64,000 nucleotides of DNA, taken from Flectobacillus roseus. Its GTDB lineage: Bacteria; Bacteroidota; Bacteroidia; Cytophagales; Spirosomataceae. Positions 8,943 through 18,177 of the stretch are shown piece by piece (position 1 is the first letter of the stretch; every line of letters starts with the position of its first letter). The stretch lies in assembly GCF_030056665.1 (NCBI RefSeq), contig NZ_JASHIG010000007.1. One strand, written 5' to 3'. The notes beneath the pieces were generated by a model, which worked only from the letters and a program-made list of their open reading frames with translations, searched no databases and was not told the origin of the DNA. The position numbers and the translations under genes were made by a program.

Positions 8943-11900
8943 ATGAAGAAAAGTCTCCTTTTGACTTTTCTCGCTACCTTATTGTCTTGTGCGTTTTTAC
9001 AAGCTCAAGAACGTAAGGTGGTGGGGAAGGTGACGTCTGCCGAAGACGGAGCTGCTCTACCGGGTGTATCCATTACACTCCTAGGTACAACCAAAGGTAC
9101 CCAAACTGATGCCTCGGGTAGTTTTTCTCTCCCAATTAGTGGCTCAAACGCCGTTCTACGATTTTCTTTCGTAGGTTTCGAATCCAAAGATGTTCCTGTA
9201 GGTACTCAAACCACCATTAATGTACAGCTCGGAAGTGACTCTAAGCAGTTATCAGAGGTGGTTGTGACAGCGCAGGGTATCGTTCGTGAAAAGCGTGCAT
9301 TAGGTTATTCGATTACTACTCTGGATAAGAAAGTGATGGAAGACCGCCCTCAAGCGGATGTTGGTAGGGTATTACAAGGCAAAATTCCTGGTGTAAACAT
9401 TACTTCTACTTCAGGGGTGTCTGGTACTGGTACCAATATTACCATTCGTGGTTATTCATCTATCACCGGATCTGTTCAGCCTTTGTTTGTAGTAGATGGC
9501 GTTCCTTTTAACTCAAACACCAACACACGCGGAGGATTTACAGGCGGTGGACAATCATCTTCAAGCCGTTTCTTGGATATTGACCCAAACAATGTTGAGA
9601 ATGTTACGGTACTAAAAGGCTTGGCCGCAACTGTTACGTATGGTGACCAAGGTAGAAATGGTGTAATATTGATTACCACCAAAAATGGTACTAAAAAGGC
9701 TCGCCAAACTGAGTTTTCAGTAACCCAATCAGTATTTACAAACACGGCACATTTGCCTCGTTATCAGAATACTTATGTGGGTGGTTTTCAACAAAACTTA
9801 GGTTATTTCTTTAGTAACTGGGGACCATCTTTGGCGGAGGCTTATTTGTATCCTTCACAGAATACCAATACAGCCTTGACAACTCACCCATATGCGTTCT
9901 TGACCAATGCTACTACACGTGCTGCTATGGCAGATTATGTAGCTTCGGTGAGTCCTTACAAAATGGAGATTTTCCCAAATAACGTAAGTGACTTTTTCAG
10001 AACTGGTCTTATTTCCAACACCTCATTGAACATTTCGGGTGGTGGTGAAAAGGTAAGCTACAACGTTTCTGCGGGTTATAATGCTGAACAAGGATTTATT
10101 CCAGAAAACGGCCTGAAAAGATTGAATATCGGTTTGGGTTTGAATGCTCAGTTGACCAAAAAGTTATCAGCGACTACTTCATTTAATTTTGCTAATACCG
10201 ACCAGTATGCACCACCATTGAGTGCTGGACAGGGTAACAATGCGAATGATTTCCCTTCTGTGTTGGCAAACGTCCTATTTACACCGCGTCAGGTGGATTT
10301 GATGGGCTGGCCTTATGAAAGTCCAGTGGATGGTAGTTCAGTATATTTTAGAAGTGGTAATGACATTCCGAATCCAAGATGGATTTTAGCGAATTATAAA
10401 ACGACTGGTGTGGTAAATCGCTTTTTCTCAGCCACTACATTCAACTATGATTTAGGAAAAGATTTGATGTTATTGTACAAAATTGGTTTGGATACTTACG
10501 ACGAACAACAAGAATATATGTTGAATAAAGGCGGGGTAGCCTTGGTAAACGGCTTGTACAATACACTTAATTTTAAAAATACTATCTGGGATAACTCATT
10601 GATTTTGTCGTACAACAAAACCTTGTCAGACAAATTGACGATGTCTGGTAAAATAGGAGGTAATATGCGTAATGATAGATTTTCATCATATAGTATTACC
10701 AGTCAAAATCAGTTAGCACGTAATTTATACCGTCACTCAAACTTTATTGATAACGTGGCGAGCAACTTTACCAGCGAACAAACTCGTTTGGGGGTATTTG
10801 GTGAAATCACTGCCGACTACAACAATTATTTGTTCTTTAACGTAGCAGGAAGAAATGACTGGACTTCTACAGTAGAGAAGGAAAATAGACAAATTTTCTA
10901 TCCTTCTGCCAGTTTGTCTTTTGTGCCTACAACAGCTTTTGAAGGGTTGGCAAACAATACTATCAATTTCTTGAAAGTTCGTGCTGGTATTGGTACCTCT
11001 GCTGGTTTTCCAAACCCTTACCAAACACGTAATATCTTGAATCAGAATGCGAGAGGTTGGTTTACAACTGGTCCAATTCAGACCCACTCGGTTGATAATA
11101 CACTTGGGAACCCTAACCTAAAACCCGAGCTTCATACTGAAACTGAATTTGGTTTGGAGGGTAAATTATTCAACAATAAGTTGAGTTTTGACTTAACAGT
11201 TTACCGTCGTGATACTCGTAACTTGATTACTTCGGCTCCTTTGGATGCTGCTACTGGTTATACAAGTACCACTATTAACGTAGGTAAAATTCGTAACCAA
11301 GGTATCGAGTTAAGTTTGTCAGGTACACCTTTTTCAAGGGGCGATTTTAGTTGGGAAACAACCTTTAACTTTTCGAGAAATACGCCTGAAGTATTGGATT
11401 TGGGTGGAACAATCCAAGAGGTACAAATTTCAGGATTTGGCTCAGCCTTGGGTAACTATGCCATTGTTGGAAAACCTTTCAACATTATTAAAGGTACAGG
11501 TTTCCGTAGAGATGCTCAAGGTCGTTTGTTGATTGATGCCTCAGGTAACCTTCAGGCCACTACTTCACCTGTAGTTTTGGGAGACCCGAACCCTGCTTTT
11601 GTGACAAGTTTGATCAATACCTTCAACTACAAGAAGTTTTCTTTGAATGTAATGGTATCGTATCGTCATGGAGGTGCAATTTACTCTTCTACGGCTGGTG
11701 CATTGTTGGGTAGAGGTTTGACAATCGAATCAGGGCCAGAAACAGGCTATGACCGCGCACAAACGTACATCTTCCCTGGTGTTAAAGCAGATGGCTCTGT
11801 GAATGATATCCAAATTACGGCATCAGATGTGTACTTCAATAACGTATTTTTCTTCGGTGACGAAGGTCGTATGTATGATGGATCAACGGTTCGTTTGCAG

Positions 11901-12134
11901 GAAGTATCACTTTCTTACAGTCTACCAAAGACTTTCTTGAAACGCTTTGGTATCAAAGGAGCTAGTCTTTCATTCTCAGGAAATAACCTATGGTATAAAG
12001 CGCTAAACATTCCAAAAGGCCTAAATCTTGATACGGATAACCTAGGTCTAGGAGTTGGTAATGGTCTTGGTTTTGATTTCTTGACAGGACCTAGTGCTCG
12101 TAGAATCGGTGGAACTCTCAAACTATCGTTCTAA
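8943..12134 (+). CDS. SusC/RagA-family TonB-dependent outer-membrane transporter
   Basis: A 1063-aa outer-membrane protein. Signal peptide 1-22 (ends LQAQ), a carboxypeptidase-regulatory-like beta-sandwich about 25-98, a TonB-box-like SEVVVTA (104-110), the plug domain about 115-235 (LQGKIPGVNI, FVVDGVPFN, VTVLKG) and a long beta-barrel ending in aromatic LKLSF. It imports a ligand, usually an oligosaccharide or peptide, together with the SusD-like lipoprotein 46 bp downstream. There is no glycosidase, peptidase or ECF-sigma/anti-sigma gene beside it, so the substrate cannot be guessed. The N-terminal 60 residues closely match the second SusC at 14920-18096. Confidence 0.96.
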   Translation: MKKSLLLTFLATLLSCAFLQAQERKVVGKVTSAEDGAALPGVSITLLGTTKGTQTDASGSFSLPISGSNAVLRFSFVGFESKDVPVGTQTTINVQLGSDSKQLSEVVVTAQGIVREKRALGYSITTLDKKVMEDRPQADVGRVLQGKIPGVNITSTSGVSGTGTNITIRGYSSITGSVQPLFVVDGVPFNSNTNTRGGFTGGGQSSSSRFLDIDPNNVENVTVLKGLAATVTYGDQGRNGVILITTKNGTKKARQTEFSVTQSVFTNTAHLPRYQNTYVGGFQQNLGYFFSNWGPSLAEAYLYPSQNTNTALTTHPYAFLTNATTRAAMADYVASVSPYKMEIFPNNVSDFFRTGLISNTSLNISGGGEKVSYNVSAGYNAEQGFIPENGLKRLNIGLGLNAQLTKKLSATTSFNFANTDQYAPPLSAGQGNNANDFPSVLANVLFTPRQVDLMGWPYESPVDGSSVYFRSGNDIPNPRWILANYKTTGVVNRFFSATTFNYDLGKDLMLLYKIGLDTYDEQQEYMLNKGGVALVNGLYNTLNFKNTIWDNSLILSYNKTLSDKLTMSGKIGGNMRNDRFSSYSITSQNQLARNLYRHSNFIDNVASNFTSEQTRLGVFGEITADYNNYLFFNVAGRNDWTSTVEKENRQIFYPSASLSFVPTTAFEGLANNTINFLKVRAGIGTSAGFPNPYQTRNILNQNARGWFTTGPIQTHSVDNTLGNPNLKPELHTETEFGLEGKLFNNKLSFDLTVYRRDTRNLITSAPLDAATGYTSTTINVGKIRNQGIELSLSGTPFSRGDFSWETTFNFSRNTPEVLDLGGTIQEVQISGFGSALGNYAIVGKPFNIIKGTGFRRDAQGRLLIDASGNLQATTSPVVLGDPNPAFVTSLINTFNYKKFSLNVMVSYRHGGAIYSSTAGALLGRGLTIESGPETGYDRAQTYIFPGVKADGSVNDIQITASDVYFNNVFFFGDEGRMYDGSTVRLQEVSLSYSLPKTFLKRFGIKGASLSFSGNNLWYKALNIPKGLNLDTDNLGLGVGNGLGFDFLTGPSARRIGGTLKLSF

Positions 12135-12179
12135 TATTCTTACACAAAAACGTGTAGAAATTACTTTAAATCTGATACG

Positions 12180-13820
12180 ATGATGATAAAGAAAATACAT
12201 TTTTTATGGCTCGCGTTGATGTCGATAGTCATAAGCTCGTGTAAGCTAGACTTATTGGACAACCCCAACGCTGTGACTACCAATAATACAGATATTAATT
12301 ATTTGGCTAGTCAAATTCAAGTGAGTTATGCCACACATTTCAACCAAGTGGGCGATCCGGGTATGCGCTTGACTCGTATGCTAAATGCAGGAGCTGCAAT
12401 TTATGATAACGCCGTAACACCAGGTGGATTAGATGGTACATGGACTACCGCTTACGCTGGTATTTTGAACGATGTAAAAACCTTGATTCCTTTAGCAGAA
12501 CAAGGTGAGTTTTTTGTTCATGCTGGCGTTGCTAGAGTGGTGCGTGCCTCGGTTTTGATGAACTTTGTTGATATTTTTGGCGACGTACCTTATACAGAGG
12601 CATTAGATGCTTCTAATTTTAACCCAAAAGTCGATGGTGGTGCAACTGTCTATACGGTTGCTTTGGCGGATTTGGATAAAGCTATCGAAAACTTCAACGC
12701 CAAATCTAAATCTGGTTTGACAGTTGACTTGTACTTTGGTGGTACTATTGATAACTGGATTCGCACGGCAAATACTTTGAAATTGAAAATTTATTTGAAT
12801 AGAAAGTTGATTGATGCTGCAGGTTCAAAGACTGGTATCAATACTTTGATTGCGGGAAATAAATTGATTTCTACTACGACTCAAAATTTTACCTTTAAGT
12901 ATGGTAGCAACCAAGTAAACCCCGACAACCGTCATCCTAGATATGCTGGACAATATTCTCCTACGGGCGGTGGCGATTATCAATCTAACGCCTACATGGG
13001 TTTGATGTATGATAAAAAAGACCCTCGTATTAGAGCCTATTTCTATCGTCAGGTAACCGTTAACTCTAAAGATGTAAACGAAATTCGTTGTATTACTAAC
13101 CAAAAGCCCAATCATTATGCAGCAACAGATTATTACTGTTTGCCAACCAACGTGGGATATTGGGGACGTGACCATTTGAGTAACGAAGGTATTCCACCAG
13201 ATGGTTTGAAAAGAACTGCTTGGGGCTTGTATCCAGCAGGTGGCTTGTATGATAATGATGCAGGAAGACCAGTTGCTCTAGTAGCAGGGGCAGCAGGGGC
13301 AGGGATTCAACCTATGCTAATGTCATCTTTTACTGATTTTATGTTAGCAGAAGCAGCATTGACTTTAGGTACCAATGGCGATCCTAAGACCTTGTTAGAA
13401 TCGGCGCTTCGTAAATCAATGGCAGATGTACGTGCATTTATGTTGGCCTCGGCTGAGTCTAGTAAAATTACGGCATTTGAGACCAGTAGTAATATTGTTT
13501 GGGCTGACCAAGTCAACAATTATGTGAAGGCTGTCCTTACAGCGTATGATGCAGCAGCTACAACATCGGCAAAACTCAATGTAATTGCAACAGAATATTG
13601 GTTTGCTCTGTATGGAAATGGTATTGAGGCTTATAACCTCTATCGCCGTACAGGTATGCCGCTTAACTTGCAACCTGCATTAGATCCAAACCCTGGCTCA
13701 TTTATTCGTTCGTTTTACTATCCAACAGCATTTGTTAGTAGAAACGTAAATGCGAAACAGAAAGCCAATATGACAACGCCTGTTTTCTGGGATAATAATC
13801 CTGCAAGTTTATTCAAATAG
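12180..13820 (+). CDS. SusD/RagB-family nutrient-binding lipoprotein
   Basis: A 546-aa surface lipoprotein with signal peptide and lipobox ISSC (lipidated C21). The alpha-helical, TPR-rich SusD-like body caps the SusC barrel and binds ligand. The sequence matches the SusD_2-like branch (long proteins with the EYWFALYGNGIEAYNLYRRTG region near the C-terminus). It starts 46 bp after the susC stop and is followed 33 bp later by another lipoprotein gene, so the three form one operon. A second ATG three bases in is equally possible as the start. Confidence 0.94.
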   Translation: MMIKKIHFLWLALMSIVISSCKLDLLDNPNAVTTNNTDINYLASQIQVSYATHFNQVGDPGMRLTRMLNAGAAIYDNAVTPGGLDGTWTTAYAGILNDVKTLIPLAEQGEFFVHAGVARVVRASVLMNFVDIFGDVPYTEALDASNFNPKVDGGATVYTVALADLDKAIENFNAKSKSGLTVDLYFGGTIDNWIRTANTLKLKIYLNRKLIDAAGSKTGINTLIAGNKLISTTTQNFTFKYGSNQVNPDNRHPRYAGQYSPTGGGDYQSNAYMGLMYDKKDPRIRAYFYRQVTVNSKDVNEIRCITNQKPNHYAATDYYCLPTNVGYWGRDHLSNEGIPPDGLKRTAWGLYPAGGLYDNDAGRPVALVAGAAGAGIQPMLMSSFTDFMLAEAALTLGTNGDPKTLLESALRKSMADVRAFMLASAESSKITAFETSSNIVWADQVNNYVKAVLTAYDAAATTSAKLNVIATEYWFALYGNGIEAYNLYRRTGMPLNLQPALDPNPGSFIRSFYYPTAFVSRNVNAKQKANMTTPVFWDNNPASLFK

Positions 13821-13853
13821 GCAGCTTCTTTTCAAAGATAAACAATTGATACA

Positions 13854-14429
13854 ATGAAACACTTTAAGATATATTCAATAATGCTGGTTTTGGGACTCTT
13901 GGTAGGAGCCTGCAAAACCGAAATGGTTGAGCCTATCGATTTGAATGCCTTAGAAACTGGTGGTTATATCAGAACGGTATCGCCATACCCTGTAAGCTCA
14001 AGCTCATTTACTTTCAAGACGTCTGCGTTATCCACTAGTAAAATGGAGTTTTTGGCAGAGGCAATTACTCCCAACTTTGGGACTCTTTTCGCTTCGTACG
14101 ATTTGGTAATAAAGTTTGTAGATGCAACTCCTGCCAATGGTACCAAAACTACGGCTCAGCTTACCTTGAAGAGCATTCCAGCATCAAGCTTTACTAAAGA
14201 TCCAACTTCTGGGTATCCTCGTGCTACTATCTCAATTTCGTCTTCTGAGGCTTTAACAGCAACCAAACTTGTTGCAGCAGATATATCAGTAGGCGATAGC
14301 TTTGAAATAACAGGTACAATGAAGCTTACCAATGGCAAAAGCTATACGAGTACAAACACTGGCCCAAATATTACAGGCGGGGCTTTTTATAGTTCGCCAT
14401 TTTTTTACAGAGTAAACGTAATTCAATAA
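13854..14429 (+). CDS. Small lipoprotein, third gene of the susCD operon
   Basis: A 191-aa lipoprotein with lipobox VGAC (C20) and a body rich in Thr, Ser, Ala and Lys that looks like beta-sandwich sequence. No named domain is recognised. Genes in this position next to susCD often encode surface glycan- or ligand-binding lipoproteins that join the complex; that role here is inference from position. It ends just before a strong terminator, which closes the operon. Confidence 0.85.
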   Translation: MKHFKIYSIMLVLGLLVGACKTEMVEPIDLNALETGGYIRTVSPYPVSSSSFTFKTSALSTSKMEFLAEAITPNFGTLFASYDLVIKFVDATPANGTKTTAQLTLKSIPASSFTKDPTSGYPRATISISSSEALTATKLVAADISVGDSFEITGTMKLTNGKSYTSTNTGPNITGGAFYSSPFFYRVNVIQ

Positions 14430-14450
14430 CTGACAATTGAATGGTTTCCT

Positions 14451-14485
14451 AAAACCGAGCTCTATTTGAGCTCGGTTTTTTGTTT
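14451..14485 (+). terminator. Terminator of the first susCD operon
   Basis: A perfect 12-bp stem (AAAACCGAGCTC at 14451-14462, complement at 14468-14479) around a 5-nt loop, followed by a T-run. It lies 22 bp after the stop of the small lipoprotein gene. Confidence 0.93.
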
Positions 14486-14919
14486 TTTCAAGAATACAAA
14501 CGAGCGTTTGAATCTTCAAATCATACATTAGAAATGTTCAATTTTTTGAATATCTATATTACTTTTAGCAAAGTATAGTTATTTGAATTGCATAAACAGG
14601 TCTACACTTTTACAAAAAATTAAGATTTGATTAGAATTTTTTTTGAACGGTTAATAGACTACTTGAATGGTATATTTTTTAGTAGTTTATACTCATAAAT
14701 AGTGGTAAAATCAAACGCTTTATGTTCAAAATTAGGTACTAACGCATTATTTTAGACTAGAATAAATTTGGCTTATTTGGAGAAATTGAGGGAAAAATAG
14801 AGGTGATTTTAAAAAAATGCAAAATATCATTTTGAAATCCTATTGTGAGTTTCTTGATAATTTTATAATTTGGCATAAATAACCTTAACAAATTTTTTCA
14901 ACCTTAACTAAATTAGTTC
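14486..14919 (+). promoter_or_regulatory. Upstream region and leader of the second susC
   Basis: This 430-bp AT-rich stretch has no coding frame. TAAATTTG at 14763-14770 fits the -7 box TAnnTTTG, but no matching TTTG is seen at the right distance upstream. The last part (14888-14914) repeats the leader motif found before the first susC. Confidence 0.45.
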
Positions 14920-17900
14920 ATGAGAAAAAGTCTATTAATGACTTTCTTGTTGACTATGCTTTCTTGTGTATTTATTTTGGCACAGGACCGCAAAGTCACA
15001 GGAAAGGTGACATCTGCTGAAGACGGATCTAGTCTTCCTGGAGTAACTGTTCAACTCAAAGGAACAGCTAAAGGTACTCAAACTGACGCTAACGGAGTTT
15101 ATTCAATTCTAGCTCCTGCCAATGGCACACTTTCGTTCTCTTTTGTGGGTATGTCAAGTCAAGATGTAGCGATTAGTAATCGTTCGATTATTGATGTGAA
15201 ATTGACAGTTGACGCAAAACAACTTTCTGAGGTTGTTGTTACAGGTACTGGTGCTGCTGTAGACAAAAGAAAATTGGCTATTGATGTACAGTCTGTAAGT
15301 GCAAAAAATTTACCATCAGTTCCATCAGCGTCTATTGACCAAGCTTTGGTTGGTAAAATTGCTGGTGCGCAAATTACTTCTGGTAATGGTATGCCTGGTC
15401 AGCCAGTAAACATTTTGTTGCGAGGTATCAACACAATCAACCGTGGTACTTCTCCAATGATTTTGTTGGATGGTATTCAGTTGGGAACTACTGATTTAAA
15501 CTCAATCGATTTGAATACTATCGATCGCGTTGAGGTTGTTCAAGGTGCTGCTGCTGCTACCATCTATGGTGCACAAGGTGCTAATGGTGTTATTCAGTTG
15601 TTTACCAAAAAGGGTAAAAATGGTCAATTGACTATTGATGTTTCTTCTAGCGTAATTCGTTCTGAATATTTGAACATTGGCGGTTTGAAAAAAGCAAACA
15701 TGCATGGTTTTGTTACTAATGCCAACAATGAAGTAGTTGGTGGTTCGGGTAAGCCTTTGACTTTGGATCCTGCCTTGGGTTCTTATTCAGAAAACGTTAT
15801 TTGGAACTCGACTGACCCGACTGTTCAAATCAACAAGCCTTACGACAAAAACTTGCAGTATTACGATCACTTCTCGATGTTCTTCCAACCTTCGACTAAC
15901 CACCAACATTCGGTGTCAATCGCAGGCGGTACAGCAAAAAGTGATTTTAGCATGTCATTGTCTCACGCTCAACAAGAAACTAACTTCAAAAACTTGGGCG
16001 GTATTGGTAGAACTAACTTTACGTCAAATATTGGTACAGAATTGGCGAAAGGCTTGAAATTGCGTTCAATCACTCAGTTGATTTACACAAAAAATACTAT
16101 CAATGATGCAACAGGTAGAAGTATCATTTACTCGGTATTTAACTCTCGTCCATTTGCTAATTATGATTTCAAAGATACAGATGGCAACTATCCAGTGTAT
16201 TTTGGTGATGCAGTAGGTGTAAACGGTGCTAACCCTAACTTCGTAAACCAATATACTTCTTCGCTAATCAATAAAGTTGATGTTGTTCAAAACTTCTCTT
16301 TGAATTATCAGTTTCCTAAATTTGTAGAGTTGGATGCGAAATACGGTATCAACTATCAACATCAAGAAAATATCTATACTTATCTAAATCAAAACGGAAA
16401 TAAAAATGCTGTAGATCAACAGTATTTCTATAGCAACTATGGTACAGATGGTTCGGGTGAATTAGATAACTATACTTACAATACAACCTTCCAAAACTTC
16501 TTGGCATCAGCTTATTTCAAAACTGATTTCCAAAAAGACTTCGGTTTGAGTTTGCCAATTCGTACTTCAACGCAAGTATCATTTGACTGGAGAGATCGCT
16601 ATTACAAAGAATATATTACTTATGGTTTAGGCTTGCCTACATACACGCCATTCAATGCATCACAGACTCCTACAAACCGTATCGCTAGTGATTACAAAAT
16701 CCCATTCGTTACCTATGGTTATTTAGTAAACCAACGTGTTGATTATGGTGAGGTAGCAGGTATCTCTGGTGGTTTCCGTACTGACTACTCTTCTGCGTTT
16801 GGTGCTGCTTCAACACCATTTACTTTCCCTCGTGGTGATGGTTATGTTCGTCTTTCAGCATTTGATTTCTGGAAAGATTCAAAAATTGCAAGTACTGTAG
16901 AAGAATTCAAACTTCGTGCAGCTTATGGTGAGGCTGGTATCCAACCAAACCAATTTGACCGTTATGTAACATTGAACACTAAAACAATTGGTACAAGTAA
17001 CTCATTCTACTTCCCATTGTCACAGTCGAACCCAGGCTTGAATGTAGAGGTGTCTAAAGAACTTGAAATTGGTACAGATATCGGTTTGGCTTTGGCTAAA
17101 GGTACTCCTTGGTTCAATGACTTGTCTATCAACGCTAGTTACTGGAAAAGAAGTACTGACAATGCGATTTACAACATTGATGCTGCTCCATCGACAGGGG
17201 TTGGTACTTTGAAAGATAACGCATTCTCATTAGCTTCAAGAGGTTTCCAATTCTCATTGAATGCTTCGATCTTCAAAAACAGTGATTTCTCTTGGAACTT
17301 TACTACTAACTTCGGTAAGCAAACTTCTGAAATTACCGCTGTACGTGGTGGAGCTGAGGTGGTTATTACTTCTGCTGCAGGGTCTACTGGTTACGTATTG
17401 AGAGCTGGTGAAAAAATCGGTCAGTTGTATGGATTCTATGCAATTCACAGCTTAGATGAGAAATTACCAGACGGTACTTTCGCAATTGCAGAAGCAAACC
17501 GTGCAAACTATGAAGTTGCAAGTAATGGCTGGGTTGTAAACAAAACGACTAAAGCTCCTTATTTCTCTACTAAGCAATTTGCATTTGGCGATCCTAACCC
17601 TAAATTCAATATGTCATTCATCAATGACTTTAGCTGGAAAGGTATCGTTAATTTCAACTTCCAAGTTGACTGGGTATATGGTTCACACTTGTACAACCAA
17701 ACGAAAGAATGGATGTATCGTGATGGTATTCACTCTGATTATCAAGTACCAATTACAATTAATGGACAAACTGGCGCTTGGTCTGCATTCTATCGTGGTG
17801 TTTATGCTGAAGTTTCTCGTAACGGTACGAAAAACTATTTCTACGAAGATGCTTCATTTGCTCGTTTGCGTAACCTTTCTGTTGCTGTAGACTTAGTAAA

Positions 17901-18096
17901 AGCTTTCGGTATCAAAGGTTTCAGAAAACTACAATTGGTAATGACTGGTCGTAACTTGGCTACTATCACTAAATACACAGGTATGGATCCAGAGATTTCT
18001 TCTGGTGCAAATGCTTCTGCTTGGGATAGAGGTACAGACCACAACACTATGCCAAACCTGCGTTCTTACCAAGTAGGTTTGAATATCGGTTTCTAG
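14920..18096 (+). CDS. SusC/RagA-family TonB-dependent outer-membrane transporter
   Basis: A 1058-aa protein with signal peptide (1-22, ends ILAQ), regulatory-like beta-sandwich about 25-98, SEVVVTG at 103-109, plug about 115-230 (LVGKIAGAQI, ILLDGIQL, VEVVQGAAAATIYGAQG) and the beta-barrel to the C-terminal GLNIGF. It works with the SusD-like lipoprotein that follows after 81 bp. The N-terminus closely matches the first SusC, but the plug and barrel differ strongly, so the substrates probably differ. Codon choice looks more uniform (many GGT, AAC, TTC) than in the first pair, which hints at high expression. Confidence 0.96.
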   Translation: MRKSLLMTFLLTMLSCVFILAQDRKVTGKVTSAEDGSSLPGVTVQLKGTAKGTQTDANGVYSILAPANGTLSFSFVGMSSQDVAISNRSIIDVKLTVDAKQLSEVVVTGTGAAVDKRKLAIDVQSVSAKNLPSVPSASIDQALVGKIAGAQITSGNGMPGQPVNILLRGINTINRGTSPMILLDGIQLGTTDLNSIDLNTIDRVEVVQGAAAATIYGAQGANGVIQLFTKKGKNGQLTIDVSSSVIRSEYLNIGGLKKANMHGFVTNANNEVVGGSGKPLTLDPALGSYSENVIWNSTDPTVQINKPYDKNLQYYDHFSMFFQPSTNHQHSVSIAGGTAKSDFSMSLSHAQQETNFKNLGGIGRTNFTSNIGTELAKGLKLRSITQLIYTKNTINDATGRSIIYSVFNSRPFANYDFKDTDGNYPVYFGDAVGVNGANPNFVNQYTSSLINKVDVVQNFSLNYQFPKFVELDAKYGINYQHQENIYTYLNQNGNKNAVDQQYFYSNYGTDGSGELDNYTYNTTFQNFLASAYFKTDFQKDFGLSLPIRTSTQVSFDWRDRYYKEYITYGLGLPTYTPFNASQTPTNRIASDYKIPFVTYGYLVNQRVDYGEVAGISGGFRTDYSSAFGAASTPFTFPRGDGYVRLSAFDFWKDSKIASTVEEFKLRAAYGEAGIQPNQFDRYVTLNTKTIGTSNSFYFPLSQSNPGLNVEVSKELEIGTDIGLALAKGTPWFNDLSINASYWKRSTDNAIYNIDAAPSTGVGTLKDNAFSLASRGFQFSLNASIFKNSDFSWNFTTNFGKQTSEITAVRGGAEVVITSAAGSTGYVLRAGEKIGQLYGFYAIHSLDEKLPDGTFAIAEANRANYEVASNGWVVNKTTKAPYFSTKQFAFGDPNPKFNMSFINDFSWKGIVNFNFQVDWVYGSHLYNQTKEWMYRDGIHSDYQVPITINGQTGAWSAFYRGVYAEVSRNGTKNYFYEDASFARLRNLSVAVDLVKAFGIKGFRKLQLVMTGRNLATITKYTGMDPEISSGANASAWDRGTDHNTMPNLRSYQVGLNIGF

Positions 18097-18177
18097 TCAG
18101 CCAAATTTTCTCCAATAGAAGACTTTATTGTCAGTCTTCATTTTCAGAAATAAGTATCAGTTTAAACGACACAAGGA

